DNA of 35,508 nucleotides from Streptomyces sp. Ncost-T10-10d (GTDB taxonomy: Bacteria > Actinomycetota > Actinomycetes > Streptomycetales > Streptomycetaceae). The DNA lies in assembly GCF_900091955.1 (NCBI RefSeq), contig NZ_FMDF01000232.1, positions 1 to 35,508 of the forward strand. Direction: 5' to 3'. Every line of letters begins with the position of its first letter. The stretch's first letter is position 1. A program made the position numbers and the translations under genes. Under the pieces are notes generated by a model. That model did not search any database. It had not been told where the DNA came from and saw only the letters and a list, made by a program, of their open reading frames with translations. Below are positions 1 to 8,445 of this stretch, in pieces.

Positions 1-17
1 GTCGTCCCGGACGCGGG

Positions 18-58
18 GAGAGGGCCGGGGCACCCTTCTTGGGTGCCCCGGCCCTCTC
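18..58. terminator. Bidirectional GC hairpin terminator
   Basis: A perfect 18-bp inverted repeat (arms 18-35 and 41-58) encloses a 5-nt loop, TTCTT. No T-tract follows, as is usual for actinobacterial terminators. It lies beyond the das operon terminator, so it most likely ends a gene entering from the left of the window. Confidence 0.75.
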
Positions 59-89
59 GTATGCCGTTACGCGTCCTGCGGACGTGCTT

Positions 90-114
90 GTCCTCAATCG
101 CCGGACGGACTTGA
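90..114. repeat. Streptomyces-type dispersed intergenic motif
   Basis: The core CAATCGCCGGACGGACTTGA resembles a short sequence I recall between convergent genes in many Streptomyces chromosomes. Its ends can pair (TCAA with TTGA, about 7 bp including a wobble), so it may form a small hairpin. I cannot count copies from this window. The rest of 59-231 shows no supportable gene. Confidence 0.35.
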
Positions 115-231
115 TCCGGCCCTCGTGCCGTGGGGCGGCGTGTCCGGGTGGACGGGGTGTCCTCGAACGCGGGGAGGGCTGGAGTTGCCGGAACAGCTTG
201 AGTTGCCCGGGCGGCTTGGATGGTTCGTACA

Positions 232-269
232 GCAGGCGACGCCCGTCCATCTGGACGGGCGTCGCCTGC
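232..269 (-). terminator. das operon terminator
   Basis: A perfect 18-bp inverted repeat (232-249 and 252-269) has a 2-nt centre, so a real loop would open one pair. It lies about 50 bp beyond the dasD stop and is the expected end of the dasABCD transcript. Confidence 0.75.
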
Positions 270-321
270 CGGTGGTGGGGCAGGCGTGATGCGACCCCTC
301 GTGCCGCATCACGCCCTGCTG

Positions 322-1863
322 TCAGGCCTGGGGGCGGTCCGCACCCCTGGCGATGATCTCCGCGGCCGCGAGGCCGCAGACGCGGGCCGCGCCGTGGGTG
401 GCGAGGTGCAGGGCGCCCCTGGGGGCCGCCTGCGGGACGCCCATTTCGACCACGACCGTGTCGGGGCGCTCCGCCACCAGGGCGTTGAGGGCCTCGGCCA
501 TCCAGGCATGCCGGTGGACGTCGCGGACGACCACGACGATGCGCCGCTCCCCCGCGGCCCGCAGCACCGCGGCGACGGGTGCCTCGGTCTCGCTGCTGTA
601 CGTGTCGGTCTCCGTGCCCGGCAGCAGCCGGCCCAGCTCCGCGGCGACGCCCCACGGGGTCTCGTCGCCGACCGCGATGTTCGACGCGGAGGTGAACGCG
701 GCAACGTAAGCGGGGTCGGTCAGCGGCTCGGCGGAGCCGGTCACCTTCACCGCGCGGCGGGCGGCGACCAGGCCGATGTCGGAACCGATCCCGGTGCCGG
801 ACGCGGTCCTCTCCTGCACTGCCGCGCCCGGCTGCGAACCGGCTCCCCCGGCCCCCCGTGTCCAGGACGCGAGGGCACGTACCCGTGCGGCCGCGTCCGC
901 GAGCCGCTCCTCGGCGAGTTCACCGCTGCGCACCGCCGCGACCAGCGCGTCGCGCAGCCGCTGCACCGTGCCGTCGTCCTCCAGACCACCACCGACGCAC
1001 AGGGCGTCGGCCCCCGCGGCGATCGCGAGGACGGAGCCGCGCTCGATGCCGTACGTCCCGGCGATGGCCTGCATCTCCACGGCGTCGGTGACGATCAGGC
1101 CGTCGTACCCCAGCTCCTGGCGCAGCAGACCGGTGAGAATCTGCGGGCTCACCGTCGCGGGGCGGTCCGGGTCGAGGGCGGGCAGCAGGATGTGCGCGCT
1201 CATCACGCACTTGGAACCCGCGGCGATGGCCGCCCGGAAGGGCACCAGTTCACGGGCGTACAGCGTCTCCAGGTCCACGTCGATGCGCGGCATCGCGTGG
1301 TGCGAGTCGATCGCGGTGTCGCCGTGCCCGGGGAAGTGCTTGGTGCAGGCGGCGACTCCGGCGGCCTGGAGGCCTTCGATGTACGCGGCGGTGTGCCGGG
1401 CCACGAGCTCGCTGTCGGCGCCGAAGGACCGCACACCGATGATCGGGTTGCCCGGGTTGGAGTTGACGTCCGCGGACGGCGCCCAGTTGAGGTTGACGCC
1501 GCACTCGGCGAGCCGGCGGCCCAGCTCCTGGGCGACCGCGCGGGTCAGCGCCACGTCGTCGACGTGGCCGAGCGCGAGGTTGCCGGGGAAGGAGGAGCCG
1601 GTACGCACCTCGAGGCGGGTGACGTCACCGCCCTCCTCGTCGATCGCGACGAGGAGGTCGTCGCGCTCGGCCCTGAGCTGGGCGGTGAGCGAGGCAACCT
1701 GCTCGGCCGACCGGATGTTGCGGCCGAACAGGGCGACGGAGGCGAGGCCTTCGTCGACCCTGCGCAGCACCCAGTCCGGGGCGGTGGTGCCGGTGAATCC
1801 GGGCTGCAGGACGGCGAGGGCGTCGCGGGTGATGGTGTCCGTGGTGGATATCAGCGTGGTCAT
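322..1863 (-). CDS. dasD: GH3 beta-N-acetylhexosaminidase (DasD)
   Basis: This 513-residue glycoside hydrolase family 3 enzyme should cleave N-acetylglucosamine from chito-oligosaccharides imported by DasABC. The NagZ-type signature KHFPGHGDTAIDSHHAMP is present, as is the nucleophile region IVTDAVEM, whose Asp is the likely catalytic residue. There is no signal peptide, so it acts in the cytoplasm. The N-terminal TIM-barrel-like domain fills roughly residues 1-340, followed by a C-terminal alpha/beta domain. The ATG lies 9 nt after the dasC stop, with AAGGGA as ribosome-binding site. Position as the last gene after dasC, with dasR divergent, matches the S. coelicolor das locus as I recall it. 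Family and role are well supported; the exact chain-length preference is inferred. Confidence 0.93.
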   Translation of the reverse strand: MTTLISTTDTITRDALAVLQPGFTGTTAPDWVLRRVDEGLASVALFGRNIRSAEQVASLTAQLRAERDDLLVAIDEEGGDVTRLEVRTGSSFPGNLALGHVDDVALTRAVAQELGRRLAECGVNLNWAPSADVNSNPGNPIIGVRSFGADSELVARHTAAYIEGLQAAGVAACTKHFPGHGDTAIDSHHAMPRIDVDLETLYARELVPFRAAIAAGSKCVMSAHILLPALDPDRPATVSPQILTGLLRQELGYDGLIVTDAVEMQAIAGTYGIERGSVLAIAAGADALCVGGGLEDDGTVQRLRDALVAAVRSGELAEERLADAAARVRALASWTRGAGGAGSQPGAAVQERTASGTGIGSDIGLVAARRAVKVTGSAEPLTDPAYVAAFTSASNIAVGDETPWGVAAELGRLLPGTETDTYSSETEAPVAAVLRAAGERRIVVVVRDVHRHAWMAEALNALVAERPDTVVVEMGVPQAAPRGALHLATHGAARVCGLAAAEIIARGADRPQA

Positions 1864-1872
1864 GGAGCGGTG

Positions 1873-2703
1873 TTATCCCTTCACGGCGCCGTCGGTGAGG
1901 CCGCTGACGGCCTTGCGCTGCAGGAAGACGAAGAGGATGAGGATCGGGATGGCGAAGATCGAGGCCGCCGCCATGGTGGCACCCCAGTCGTCGCCGAACT
2001 GACTCTGGAACTGGGAGAGCCACAGCGGAAGTGTCTTGGCCTCGGGGTCCTTGTTGAGGATCAGAACCAGCGGGAATTCGTTCCACGCCGTGATGAAGCC
2101 GAAGAGCGAGGTGGCCATGAGGCCGGGGGCGAGCAGCGGCAGGATCACCTTGATGAAGGCCTGCGGGCGGGTGCAGCCGTCGACCATGGCCGACTCCTCC
2201 AACTCCTTGGGCACGGCGGCAACATAGCCGCGCAGCGTCAGGATCGTGAAGGGAAGCACCATCACCATGTAGAAGAGCGTCAGCGGCACCAGGCTGTTGA
2301 GCATGTCGGCATCGCGGACCAGCATGTAGATCGCGATGACCATGACTTCCCACGGGGCCATCTGCGCGATCATGAAGACCAGGATCATGCTCTTGCGGCC
2401 CTTGAACCGCATCCGGGCCAGCGCGAACGACGCGAAGAGCGCGATGATCAGCGAGAAGACCACGGCGAGCAGCGTGACGGTGAGCGAGTTCCTGACCAGA
2501 GTCAGGAAGTTCGGTGCGTGGTACGCCGTCTTGAAGTGCTCGAACGTGACGTCGGTCGGGAACCAGACCGGCGTCTCGGTGATGATGTCGCCGGTCGGCT
2601 TGAACGCCGTACTGAACATCCAGTAAACGGGGAAGACCAGTGCGGCGAAGAGGACGATCGCCGTTGCGTTGGGCCAGATGCGGCCGAGCAGTGAGCGCTT
2701 CAC
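1873..2703 (-). CDS. dasC: Chitobiose ABC permease (DasC)
   Basis: This 276-residue inner-membrane permease is of the MalG type (carbohydrate uptake 1 family). It has six predicted hydrophobic segments and the EAA loop, seen as EESAMVDGCTRPQAFIKVILPLLAPG near residues 165-190. With DasB it forms the channel for N,N'-diacetylchitobiose. The GTG start overlaps the dasB stop by 4 nt (GTGA), which indicates translational coupling. No ATPase gene lies in the locus. In Streptomyces the shared multiple-sugar ATPase MsiK serves such importers, so the missing ATPase is expected rather than a defect. Confidence 0.93.
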   Translation of the reverse strand: MKRSLLGRIWPNATAIVLFAALVFPVYWMFSTAFKPTGDIITETPVWFPTDVTFEHFKTAYHAPNFLTLVRNSLTVTLLAVVFSLIIALFASFALARMRFKGRKSMILVFMIAQMAPWEVMVIAIYMLVRDADMLNSLVPLTLFYMVMVLPFTILTLRGYVAAVPKELEESAMVDGCTRPQAFIKVILPLLAPGLMATSLFGFITAWNEFPLVLILNKDPEAKTLPLWLSQFQSQFGDDWGATMAAASIFAIPILILFVFLQRKAVSGLTDGAVKG

Positions 2704-3692
2704 AGCTCGTCCTCCTCTTGCTTGAGAACGATGCGGAGGTAGTACGAGGTCAGCCCCAGCATGATCAGGATGGTCAGCAGGGAGATCGCCGCGCCCATGC
2801 CGTAGTGCTGGTTGCCGACACCCTCGACGAAGGCGTAGATCGGCAGTGTCTCGGTGAGGCGGTTGGGGCCGCCCTCACTGATGGTGAAGATCTGCGGGAA
2901 TGCCTTGAAGACCCAGATGACCTCGAGGAAGGTCGTGGCGTAGAGGAAGGGCCGCAGGAACGGGAACGTCACCGATGTGAAGCTCTTCCAGACGCCGGCG
3001 CCGTCGAGCGAGGCGGCTTCGTACAGTTCCTTGGCGATGGTGGTGGTCGCCGCGTACAGGTTGATCGCCACGAACGGGATCGACTGCCAGACGATCATCA
3101 GGGTGACCACGAAGAAGGTGGAGAACTGCGAGCCGGTCCAGTTGAAGTCGGCCATCGAGTGCCAGCCGAGCTTGTCCAGCGCGTAGTTGATGACGCCGAA
3201 GCGTGAGGCGAACAGCCACTGGAACACGGTGGACGCGGCCACGACCGGCATCGCCCAGGCGAGCACCAGGCCGACCATCAGGGTGAGGCGCATCTTCTTG
3301 CCGAGACGGGCGAGCAGCAGGCCGACCAGCGTGCCGATGATCATGATCAGAACGACGTTGACGCCGGTGAACACGATCGTGCGGAGCGTGACTTTCCAGA
3401 AGTCCTCACCGGTGAGGATCTCCTGGTAGTTCTTGAAACCGTTCCACTCGGTGACATGCTGGATCAGCTGTCCCATATTGAGGTTCTGGAACGACAGCAT
3501 GGCGTTCTTGACCAAGGGGTACCCGAGGAAGATCGCCGTCACCGCAAGCGCGGGGACCATCAACAGGTACGGCGCTGCGCCGATACCCACCTTCCGCTTG
3601 CTGCCCCCGTGCTGCCCGACGGGTGTCTTCCCGTCCTGCCCGCGGACTGCGACCGTCTTGGCCACATCCGAGGGATCGGTTTGCACTGCCAT
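2700..3692 (-). CDS. dasB: Chitobiose ABC permease (DasB)
   Basis: This MalF-type permease of about 330 residues has a hydrophilic N-terminus of about 45 residues, six membrane segments, and an EAA loop around YEAASLDGAGVWKSFTSVTFPFL. It pairs with DasC. The reading frame is open to 3713 with TTG codons. I chose the ATG at 3692 (MAVQTDPS) because GGAAGAG sits about 9 nt upstream; the ATG at 3701 directly abuts that sequence. The gap to dasA is 99 bp and holds a strong hairpin. The gene overlaps dasC. Confidence 0.92.
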   Translation of the reverse strand: MAVQTDPSDVAKTVAVRGQDGKTPVGQHGGSKRKVGIGAAPYLLMVPALAVTAIFLGYPLVKNAMLSFQNLNMGQLIQHVTEWNGFKNYQEILTGEDFWKVTLRTIVFTGVNVVLIMIIGTLVGLLLARLGKKMRLTLMVGLVLAWAMPVVAASTVFQWLFASRFGVINYALDKLGWHSMADFNWTGSQFSTFFVVTLMIVWQSIPFVAINLYAATTTIAKELYEAASLDGAGVWKSFTSVTFPFLRPFLYATTFLEVIWVFKAFPQIFTISEGGPNRLTETLPIYAFVEGVGNQHYGMGAAISLLTILIMLGLTSYYLRIVLKQEEDEL

Positions 3693-3739
3693 GCTCGCCA
3701 TCTCTTCCAACAAAGCCCTACACGGAACGGTGCGTACGA

Positions 3740-3771
3740 CCGGGGCGGCGGGTCGGGACCCGCCGCCCCGG
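3740..3771. promoter_or_regulatory. dasA-dasB intercistronic hairpin
   Basis: A perfect 14-bp GC-rich stem (3740-3753 with 3758-3771) carries a 4-nt CGGG loop, just after the dasA stop. It could partly terminate transcription or protect the dasA 3' end. Either would yield more binding protein than permease, a common arrangement in ABC operons. Confidence 0.7.
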
Positions 3772-3791
3772 CGCGGGACGCGCTACTGCGA

Positions 3792-5078
3792 TTACTGCTG
3801 CTGGCCGAGGCGCTTGTTGAGCTCGCCCTCGACCTGCTTGGCGGCGTCGGCGGGCGACTTGCCCTGCAGGACCAGCGTCATGTAGGTCTTGATCGGGTTC
3901 GGCGGGTTCTCGACCGGCGCCCACTCCGGGATCAGCGGGGTGGTGCCACCGGACTTGGCGGCGGCCGGGCCGGCCGCCTCGGCGGCGGGCTGGCCGACGG
4001 TGTACTGCTGCATGGCGTCGTTCTTCGGAGACCAGCCGGCCTCCTTGATGAGCGCCCCGTCGTTCTTCTCGGAGAGCGCGATCTTCAGGAACTCCTTGGC
4101 CAGCTCCTGCTTCTTGCTGCCCGCGGCAACGGCGAGGTTGGAGCCACCGAGGAAGACGCCCTCGGGCTTGTCCGCCGTCTCACCGGGGATGGTGAAGAAG
4201 CCGATGTCGTCCTTGAGCTTCGGGTTGGCCTTGATGGCGGTGCCGGCCTCGTAGCCCATGGCGATGATGGCGCCGGTCTTGCCCTTGGCGAAGACCTCGG
4301 CCTGCTGCGGGGTGGCCTCGTCCTTGTCCTTGGGAGCCTTGGAGTAGGACTGGTACTGCTTGTACACGTCCATGGCCTCGCCGACCTTCGGGTCGGCCAG
4401 GTTGGAGACGTACTTGTCGCCCTCCTTCTTGACCGGCGAGACGTCCTTGCCGACGAGCAGGCCGTCGAAGAAGTACCAGTTCTGGCCGGGCAGGTAGATG
4501 GGCTCGGCGTCGCCCTTCGCCTTGATGGCGTCGAACGCCTTGAAGAGGTCGGCACGGGTCTTCGGCGTCTCGGTGATACCGGCGTCCTTGAAGACCTTCT
4601 TGTTGTACATGACGACGCGGTTGCCCACGTACCACGGCAGGGCGTACTGCTTGCCGTCGTATATGGAGGGCTGGTTGACGCCGTCGGCCCAGGCGGAGCC
4701 GATCTCCTTCTTCAGGTCACCGAGGTCGGCAAGGCCACCGGTCTTGGCGTACGCCGGGGTCTGGGTGTTGCCGATCTCCAGGACGTCCGGCGGGTTGGAC
4801 TCGGAGAGGGCCGTGGTGACCTTCTGCTGAATACCGTTCCAGTCCTGGACTTCGATCTTCAGTTTGGCCTGGGTCTTCTTCTCGAACTCATCGGTGACCG
4901 TCTTGGTCCACCCGGGCGGGTTCGATCCGGACATCGTCCAGACGGTGAGCGTCTCGCCCTTGTAGCTGTCCGGGCCGGTCTTCTTACCGCTGTTGCTGTC
5001 GCCGTCGTCGGACCCACACGCCGCCAGGCCGATCATCATGCCCGCGACGCCGACCGCCGCGATGAGCTTGCGCTTCAC
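3792..5078 (-). CDS. dasA: Chitobiose-binding lipoprotein (DasA)
   Basis: This 428-residue extracellular solute-binding protein (family 1) delivers chitobiose to DasBC. The N-terminus is a lipoprotein signal, MKRKLIAAVG...IGLAAC, with Cys21 as the lipidated residue, followed by a Ser/Asp/Gly-rich linker. The GTG start has a strong ribosome-binding site, GAGGAGGG, 6 nt upstream. DasR-type operators lie 80-125 bp upstream, consistent with repression by DasR and release by phosphorylated amino sugars. It is first in the operon and separated from dasB by a stable hairpin. Confidence 0.94.
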   Translation of the reverse strand: MKRKLIAAVGVAGMMIGLAACGSDDGDSNSGKKTGPDSYKGETLTVWTMSGSNPPGWTKTVTDEFEKKTQAKLKIEVQDWNGIQQKVTTALSESNPPDVLEIGNTQTPAYAKTGGLADLGDLKKEIGSAWADGVNQPSIYDGKQYALPWYVGNRVVMYNKKVFKDAGITETPKTRADLFKAFDAIKAKGDAEPIYLPGQNWYFFDGLLVGKDVSPVKKEGDKYVSNLADPKVGEAMDVYKQYQSYSKAPKDKDEATPQQAEVFAKGKTGAIIAMGYEAGTAIKANPKLKDDIGFFTIPGETADKPEGVFLGGSNLAVAAGSKKQELAKEFLKIALSEKNDGALIKEAGWSPKNDAMQQYTVGQPAAEAAGPAAAKSGGTTPLIPEWAPVENPPNPIKTYMTLVLQGKSPADAAKQVEGELNKRLGQQQ

Positions 5079-5160
5079 GCCAAACCCTCCTCAGGGATAC
5101 TGCAACCCCGCCCACCGCGAAGACATTCGACGAGTACTGCTGGGGCTGGACCTGGTCTTT

Positions 5161-5176
5161 AATGGTTTAGACCAGC
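5161..5176. promoter_or_regulatory. DasR operator (dre), site 1
   Basis: AATGGTTTAGACCAGC matches 13 of 16 positions of the dre consensus ACTGGTCTAGACCAGT. It lies in the dasA-dasR divergent region, where DasR is known to bind in S. coelicolor. An additional half-like TGGTCT lies immediately to its left at 5153-5158. Confidence 0.85.
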
Positions 5177-5184
5177 ACCGGGAG

Positions 5185-5200
5185 CTTGGCCTAGACCTTT
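5185..5200. promoter_or_regulatory. DasR operator (dre), weaker site 2
   Basis: CTTGGCCTAGACCTTT keeps the TGG...CTAGACC core and matches 11 of 16 dre positions. It lies 24 bp from site 1 centre to centre, a little over two helical turns, so two DasR dimers could bind on similar faces. Confidence 0.6.
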
Positions 5201-5357
5201 AGGGGTGTCAAGGGTGTATAAGAAGTGCACTCGCGTCCGTTATAGGACCGACACCTAAGGGAGGGCGACGAGCCGTGACCGGACCGTGCCACCATGTGAG
5301 CCGCGACAGACGGAGGAGCCGGTGACGGCAGCAACGCAGCAGTCGGGAAGGCGGGCC

Positions 5358-6122
5358 ATGGGTGCCGACGGGGGCAGTACGGAGAACGAGACGGGCGCGG
5401 CCACGCGGACGGCGCGCGTCCCGAAGTACTACCGGCTGAAGCGACATCTCCTCGACATGACGGACACCATGCCGCCGGGCACTCCCGTGCCGCCGGAGCG
5501 GACCCTGGCCGCCGAGTTCGACACCTCGCGCACGACCGTGCGCCAGGCGCTCCAGGAGCTGGTCGTCGAGGGCCGGCTGGAGCGCATCCAGGGCAAGGGC
5601 ACCTTCGTCGCCAAGCCGAAGGTCTCGCAGGCGCTGCAACTCACCTCGTACACGGAGGACATGCGCGCCCAAGGACTCGAACCGACGTCCCAGTTGCTGG
5701 ACATCGGCTATGTCACGGCGGACGACACGCTCGCCGGGCTGCTCGACATCACGACCGGCGGGCGAGTGCTGCGCATCGAGCGGCTGCGGCTCGCCAGCGG
5801 GGAGCCGATGGCGATCGAGACCACGCACCTCTCGGCCAAACGCTTTCCCGCGCTGCGCCGTTCACTGGTGAAGTACACCTCGCTCTACACCGCCCTGGCG
5901 GAGGTGTACGACGTCCGGCTGGCCGAAGCCGAGGAGACCATCGAGACCTCGCTCGCCACCCCGCGCGAGGCCGGACTGCTCGGTACGGATGTGGGCCTGC
6001 CGATGCTGATGCTGTCCCGGCACTCGCTCGACGGGCAGGGTGAGCCGGTGGAGTGGGTGCGCTCGGTCTACCGGGGCGACCGGTACAAGTTCGTGGCGCG
6101 CCTGAAGCGGCCGACGGACTGA
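5358..6122 (+). CDS. dasR: GntR/HutC-family regulator DasR
   Basis: DasR is the master repressor of N-acetylglucosamine and chitin metabolism and a link to development and antibiotic production in Streptomyces. The winged helix-turn-helix (about residues 19-90) contains VPPERTLAAEFDTSRTTVRQ, followed by a UTRA effector domain that senses glucosamine-6-phosphate-type ligands. The frame is open from GTG 5286, and a GTG at 5322 has a good GGAGG. I chose the ATG at 5358 (GGAAGG 7 nt upstream) because it gives 254 residues and an N-terminus in register with S. coelicolor DasR as I recall it. The gene is divergent from dasA, so the dre sites may also autoregulate it. Confidence 0.95.
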   Translation: MGADGGSTENETGAATRTARVPKYYRLKRHLLDMTDTMPPGTPVPPERTLAAEFDTSRTTVRQALQELVVEGRLERIQGKGTFVAKPKVSQALQLTSYTEDMRAQGLEPTSQLLDIGYVTADDTLAGLLDITTGGRVLRIERLRLASGEPMAIETTHLSAKRFPALRRSLVKYTSLYTALAEVYDVRLAEAEETIETSLATPREAGLLGTDVGLPMLMLSRHSLDGQGEPVEWVRSVYRGDRYKFVARLKRPTD

Positions 6123-6178
6123 GGTCCGGGTGCGTCGGCCGACCGATTCCGGCCACACACCCCCGGGCGCAACCGTCG

Positions 6179-6212
6179 CGGCCCCCGTGGAATCCATCAC
6201 TCCACGGGGCCG
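6179..6212 (+). terminator. dasR terminator
   Basis: A hairpin of about 12 bp with one bulged C (arms 6179-6191 and 6201-6212, loop ATCCATCAC) lies some 55 bp after the dasR stop. Confidence 0.65.
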
Positions 6213-6245
6213 TCGGCACGCCTTGGTGCAGACCAAGCGTCGAAC

Positions 6246-6270
6246 GTTTGACAACATTCTGAACATTCGC
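6246..6270 (+). promoter_or_regulatory. Candidate promoter/operator of the symporter operon
   Basis: A perfect -35-like TTGACA (6248-6253) is followed by two direct ACATTC repeats (6254-6259 and 6263-6268, 9 bp apart). No convincing -10 lies at standard spacing. An activator-dependent promoter is therefore possible but unproven. The remaining part of 6213-6389 shows no gene. Confidence 0.3.
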
Positions 6271-6389
6271 ACCCGCACACAGGACCGTTGCCGGACCGCA
6301 ATGCGGACAGGGGGTGACGGTGACCGGGAGCCTCCCCTAGATTTCCTGCGCATTACACCAGGTGATCAGCGAGGGGACGGAGTCGCCGC

Positions 6390-6644
6390 ATGCCAGCAGG
6401 CCCAGAAGGAAAACCGCCCACAGTCACACCTGTGCGGGTGGTCATCGCCCTCTGTCTCATCGCGCCGTTCGTGGCGATGCTCTGGGTGAGTTCGTATGCG
6501 AAGGTGGACCCCACCTTCATCGGTATTCCGTTCTTCTACTGGTACCAGATGCTCTGGGTGCTGATCTCCACCGCACTCACGATGATCGCGTACAAGCTGT
6601 GGCAGCGTGACCAGCGCGCCCGCAAGGGGGGTGCGTCGGCATGA
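6390..6644 (+). CDS. DUF3311 small membrane protein
   Basis: This 84-residue protein has two hydrophobic segments (about residues 15-36 and 43-66) separated by the family motif DPTFIGIPFFYWYQMLW. A basic tail, KLWQRDQRARKGG, follows. DUF3311 proteins are regularly encoded just before SSS-family symporters and are assumed to be an accessory or small subunit; their biochemical role is not established. The ATG has a GGGGACGGAG ribosome-binding site. The stop overlaps the start of the next gene by 4 nt (ATGA), so the two proteins are translationally coupled. Confidence 0.85.
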   Translation: MPAGPEGKPPTVTPVRVVIALCLIAPFVAMLWVSSYAKVDPTFIGIPFFYWYQMLWVLISTALTMIAYKLWQRDQRARKGGASA

Positions 6645-8278
6645 AGGACGGCGTGAACGGCGTCGCGCTCGGCGTCTTCATCTTCTTCTTCCTGGCCGTC
6701 ACGGTCATGGGCTTCCTGGCGGCGCGCTGGCGGAAGGCCGAGAACGACGCCAGCCTCGACGAATGGGGCCTGGGCGGACGTTCGTTCGGCACCTGGGTCA
6801 CCTGGTTCCTGCTCGGCGGCGACCTGTACACCGCGTACACCTTCGTCGCCGTTCCCGCGGCGATCTACGCGGCGGGCGCAGCAGGCTTCTTCGCCGTGCC
6901 GTACACGATCCTCGTGTACCCGCTGATCTTCACCTTCCTGCCGCGGCTGTGGTCGGTCTCGCACAAGCACGGGTACGTGACCACCTCGGACTTCGTCCGC
7001 GGGCGCTTCGGCTCGAAGGGGCTCTCGCTGGCGGTCGCCGTCACGGGCATCCTCGCCACGATGCCGTACATCGCGCTCCAACTCGTCGGCATCCAGGCCG
7101 TGCTGGACGTGATGGGCGTGGGCGGTGGGGAGAACACCCACTGGTTCGTCAAGGACCTGCCGCTGCTGATCGCGTTCGCGGTGCTCGCCGCGTACACCTA
7201 CTCGTCCGGTCTGCGGGCGCCCGCGCTGATCGCGTTCGTCAAGGACGGACTGATCTACCTGGTCATCGCGGTGGCGATCATCTACATCCCGATCAAGCTC
7301 GGCGGCTTCGACGACATCTTCGCCAAGGCGGGCGAGGCGTTCTCCCAGACCAACCCGGCAACCGGCAAGCCACGCGGCGCGCTCGCGCCGGGCGAAGCCG
7401 GCCAATGGGGTTACGCCACCCTGGCGCTGGGCTCGGCGCTGGCTCTCTTCATGTATCCGCACTCGATCACGGCGACGCTCTCCAGCCGCAGCCGCAATGT
7501 GATCCGGCGCAACACCACGATCCTGCCGCTGTACTCGCTGATGCTGGGCCTGCTGGCGCTGCTCGGCTTCATGGCGATCGCCGCCGGCATCAAGGTGGAC
7601 AACGGACAGCTGGCCATCCCCCAGCTGTTCGAGAACATGTTCCCCGACTGGTTCGCGGGGGTCGCGTTCGCCGCCATCGGCATCGGCGCCCTGGTGCCCG
7701 CCGCGATCATGTCGATCGCCGCGGCGAACCTCTTCACCCGCAACATCTACAAGGACTTCCTCAAACCGGACGCGACCCCGGAACAGGAGACGAAGGTCTC
7801 CAAGCTGGTGTCACTGCTGGTGAAGGTCGGCGCGCTCGCCTTCGTCCTCACCATGGACAAGACGGTCGCGATCAACTTCCAGCTGCTCGGCGGGATCTGG
7901 ATCCTCCAGACGATGCCGGCCCTGGTCGGCGGCCTGTTCACGCGCTGGTTCCACCGCTGGGCGCTGCTCGCGGGCTGGGCGGTCGGCATGGTGTACGGGA
8001 CGGTGGCGGCGTACGGGGTCGCGAGCCCGACCCAGGCGCACTTCGGCGGGTCGTCCAAGGAGATCCCGGGCATCGGCGAGATCGGCTACATCGGTCTGAC
8101 CGCGTTCGTGCTGAACGTGGTGGTGACGGTGGTGCTCACCTTCGTCCTGAACGCCGTGAAGGCACCCGCCGGGACCGACGAGACCTCCCCGGCCGACTAC
8201 ACGGCCGACGCGGGCGACAAGGGCGTCCAGGTGGAGCTCCCGCCGGCCACGGCAGGGGCGCCGGGCGGCGGCCACTGA
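6641..8278 (+). CDS. Sodium:solute symporter (SSS), MctP-like
   Basis: This 545-residue integral membrane protein has about 13 predicted helices. Its N-terminal part, WGLGGRSFGTWVTWFLLGGDLYTAYTF, is characteristic of SSS transporters of the monocarboxylate MctP branch, which carry lactate, pyruvate, acetate or similar acids. The hydrophilic C-terminal tail (about the last 40 residues) is Ala/Gly/Pro-rich. The DUF3311 partner upstream supports the assignment. The true substrate cannot be read from sequence. A terminator follows 22 bp downstream. Confidence 0.88.
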   Translation: MKDGVNGVALGVFIFFFLAVTVMGFLAARWRKAENDASLDEWGLGGRSFGTWVTWFLLGGDLYTAYTFVAVPAAIYAAGAAGFFAVPYTILVYPLIFTFLPRLWSVSHKHGYVTTSDFVRGRFGSKGLSLAVAVTGILATMPYIALQLVGIQAVLDVMGVGGGENTHWFVKDLPLLIAFAVLAAYTYSSGLRAPALIAFVKDGLIYLVIAVAIIYIPIKLGGFDDIFAKAGEAFSQTNPATGKPRGALAPGEAGQWGYATLALGSALALFMYPHSITATLSSRSRNVIRRNTTILPLYSLMLGLLALLGFMAIAAGIKVDNGQLAIPQLFENMFPDWFAGVAFAAIGIGALVPAAIMSIAAANLFTRNIYKDFLKPDATPEQETKVSKLVSLLVKVGALAFVLTMDKTVAINFQLLGGIWILQTMPALVGGLFTRWFHRWALLAGWAVGMVYGTVAAYGVASPTQAHFGGSSKEIPGIGEIGYIGLTAFVLNVVVTVVLTFVLNAVKAPAGTDETSPADYTADAGDKGVQVELPPATAGAPGGGH

Positions 8279-8299
8279 CGACCGCTCCCACAGCCGTAG

Positions 8300-8342
8300 G
8301 ACGGCCCGTCGAGGCCCCTCCAGCGGGGCGCGGCGGGCCGTC
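8300..8342 (+). terminator. Symporter operon terminator
   Basis: A long hairpin has outer arms GACGGCCCGTCG and CGGCGGGCCGTC, with one G-T wobble, and an inner GCCCC/GGGGC stem. It lies 22 bp after the symporter stop. Confidence 0.7.
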
Positions 8343-8390
8343 CGTGCGCTCAGCGGCGGGCCGTACGCGCATCCCGAATTCTGTTGCGCG

Positions 8391-8438
8391 ACACAACATG
8401 TGGGGGCTGTCTGATCGGGCGGCCCCCACATGTATGCT
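8391..8438 (+). promoter_or_regulatory. Paired NrdR boxes in the nrd promoter
   Basis: Two copies of the core ACATGT (8396-8401 and 8428-8433) sit inside a perfect 12-bp inverted repeat (8396-8407 and 8422-8433). Their centres are 32 bp apart, or three helical turns, which is the spacing known for NrdR box pairs. Box 1 reads ACACAACATGTGGGGG. Box 2 runs into TATGCT (8433-8438), a possible -10, so NrdR binding would block the promoter just upstream of the riboswitch. Confidence 0.65.
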
Positions 8439-8445
8439 CGTGCTC

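Noticed and set aside
220..2694. Very long open frame on the plus strand opposite dasD and dasC
   Set aside because: It is the complement of two well-supported genes. Long antisense frames are expected at this GC content, and the Arg/Gly/His-rich translation has no family features.
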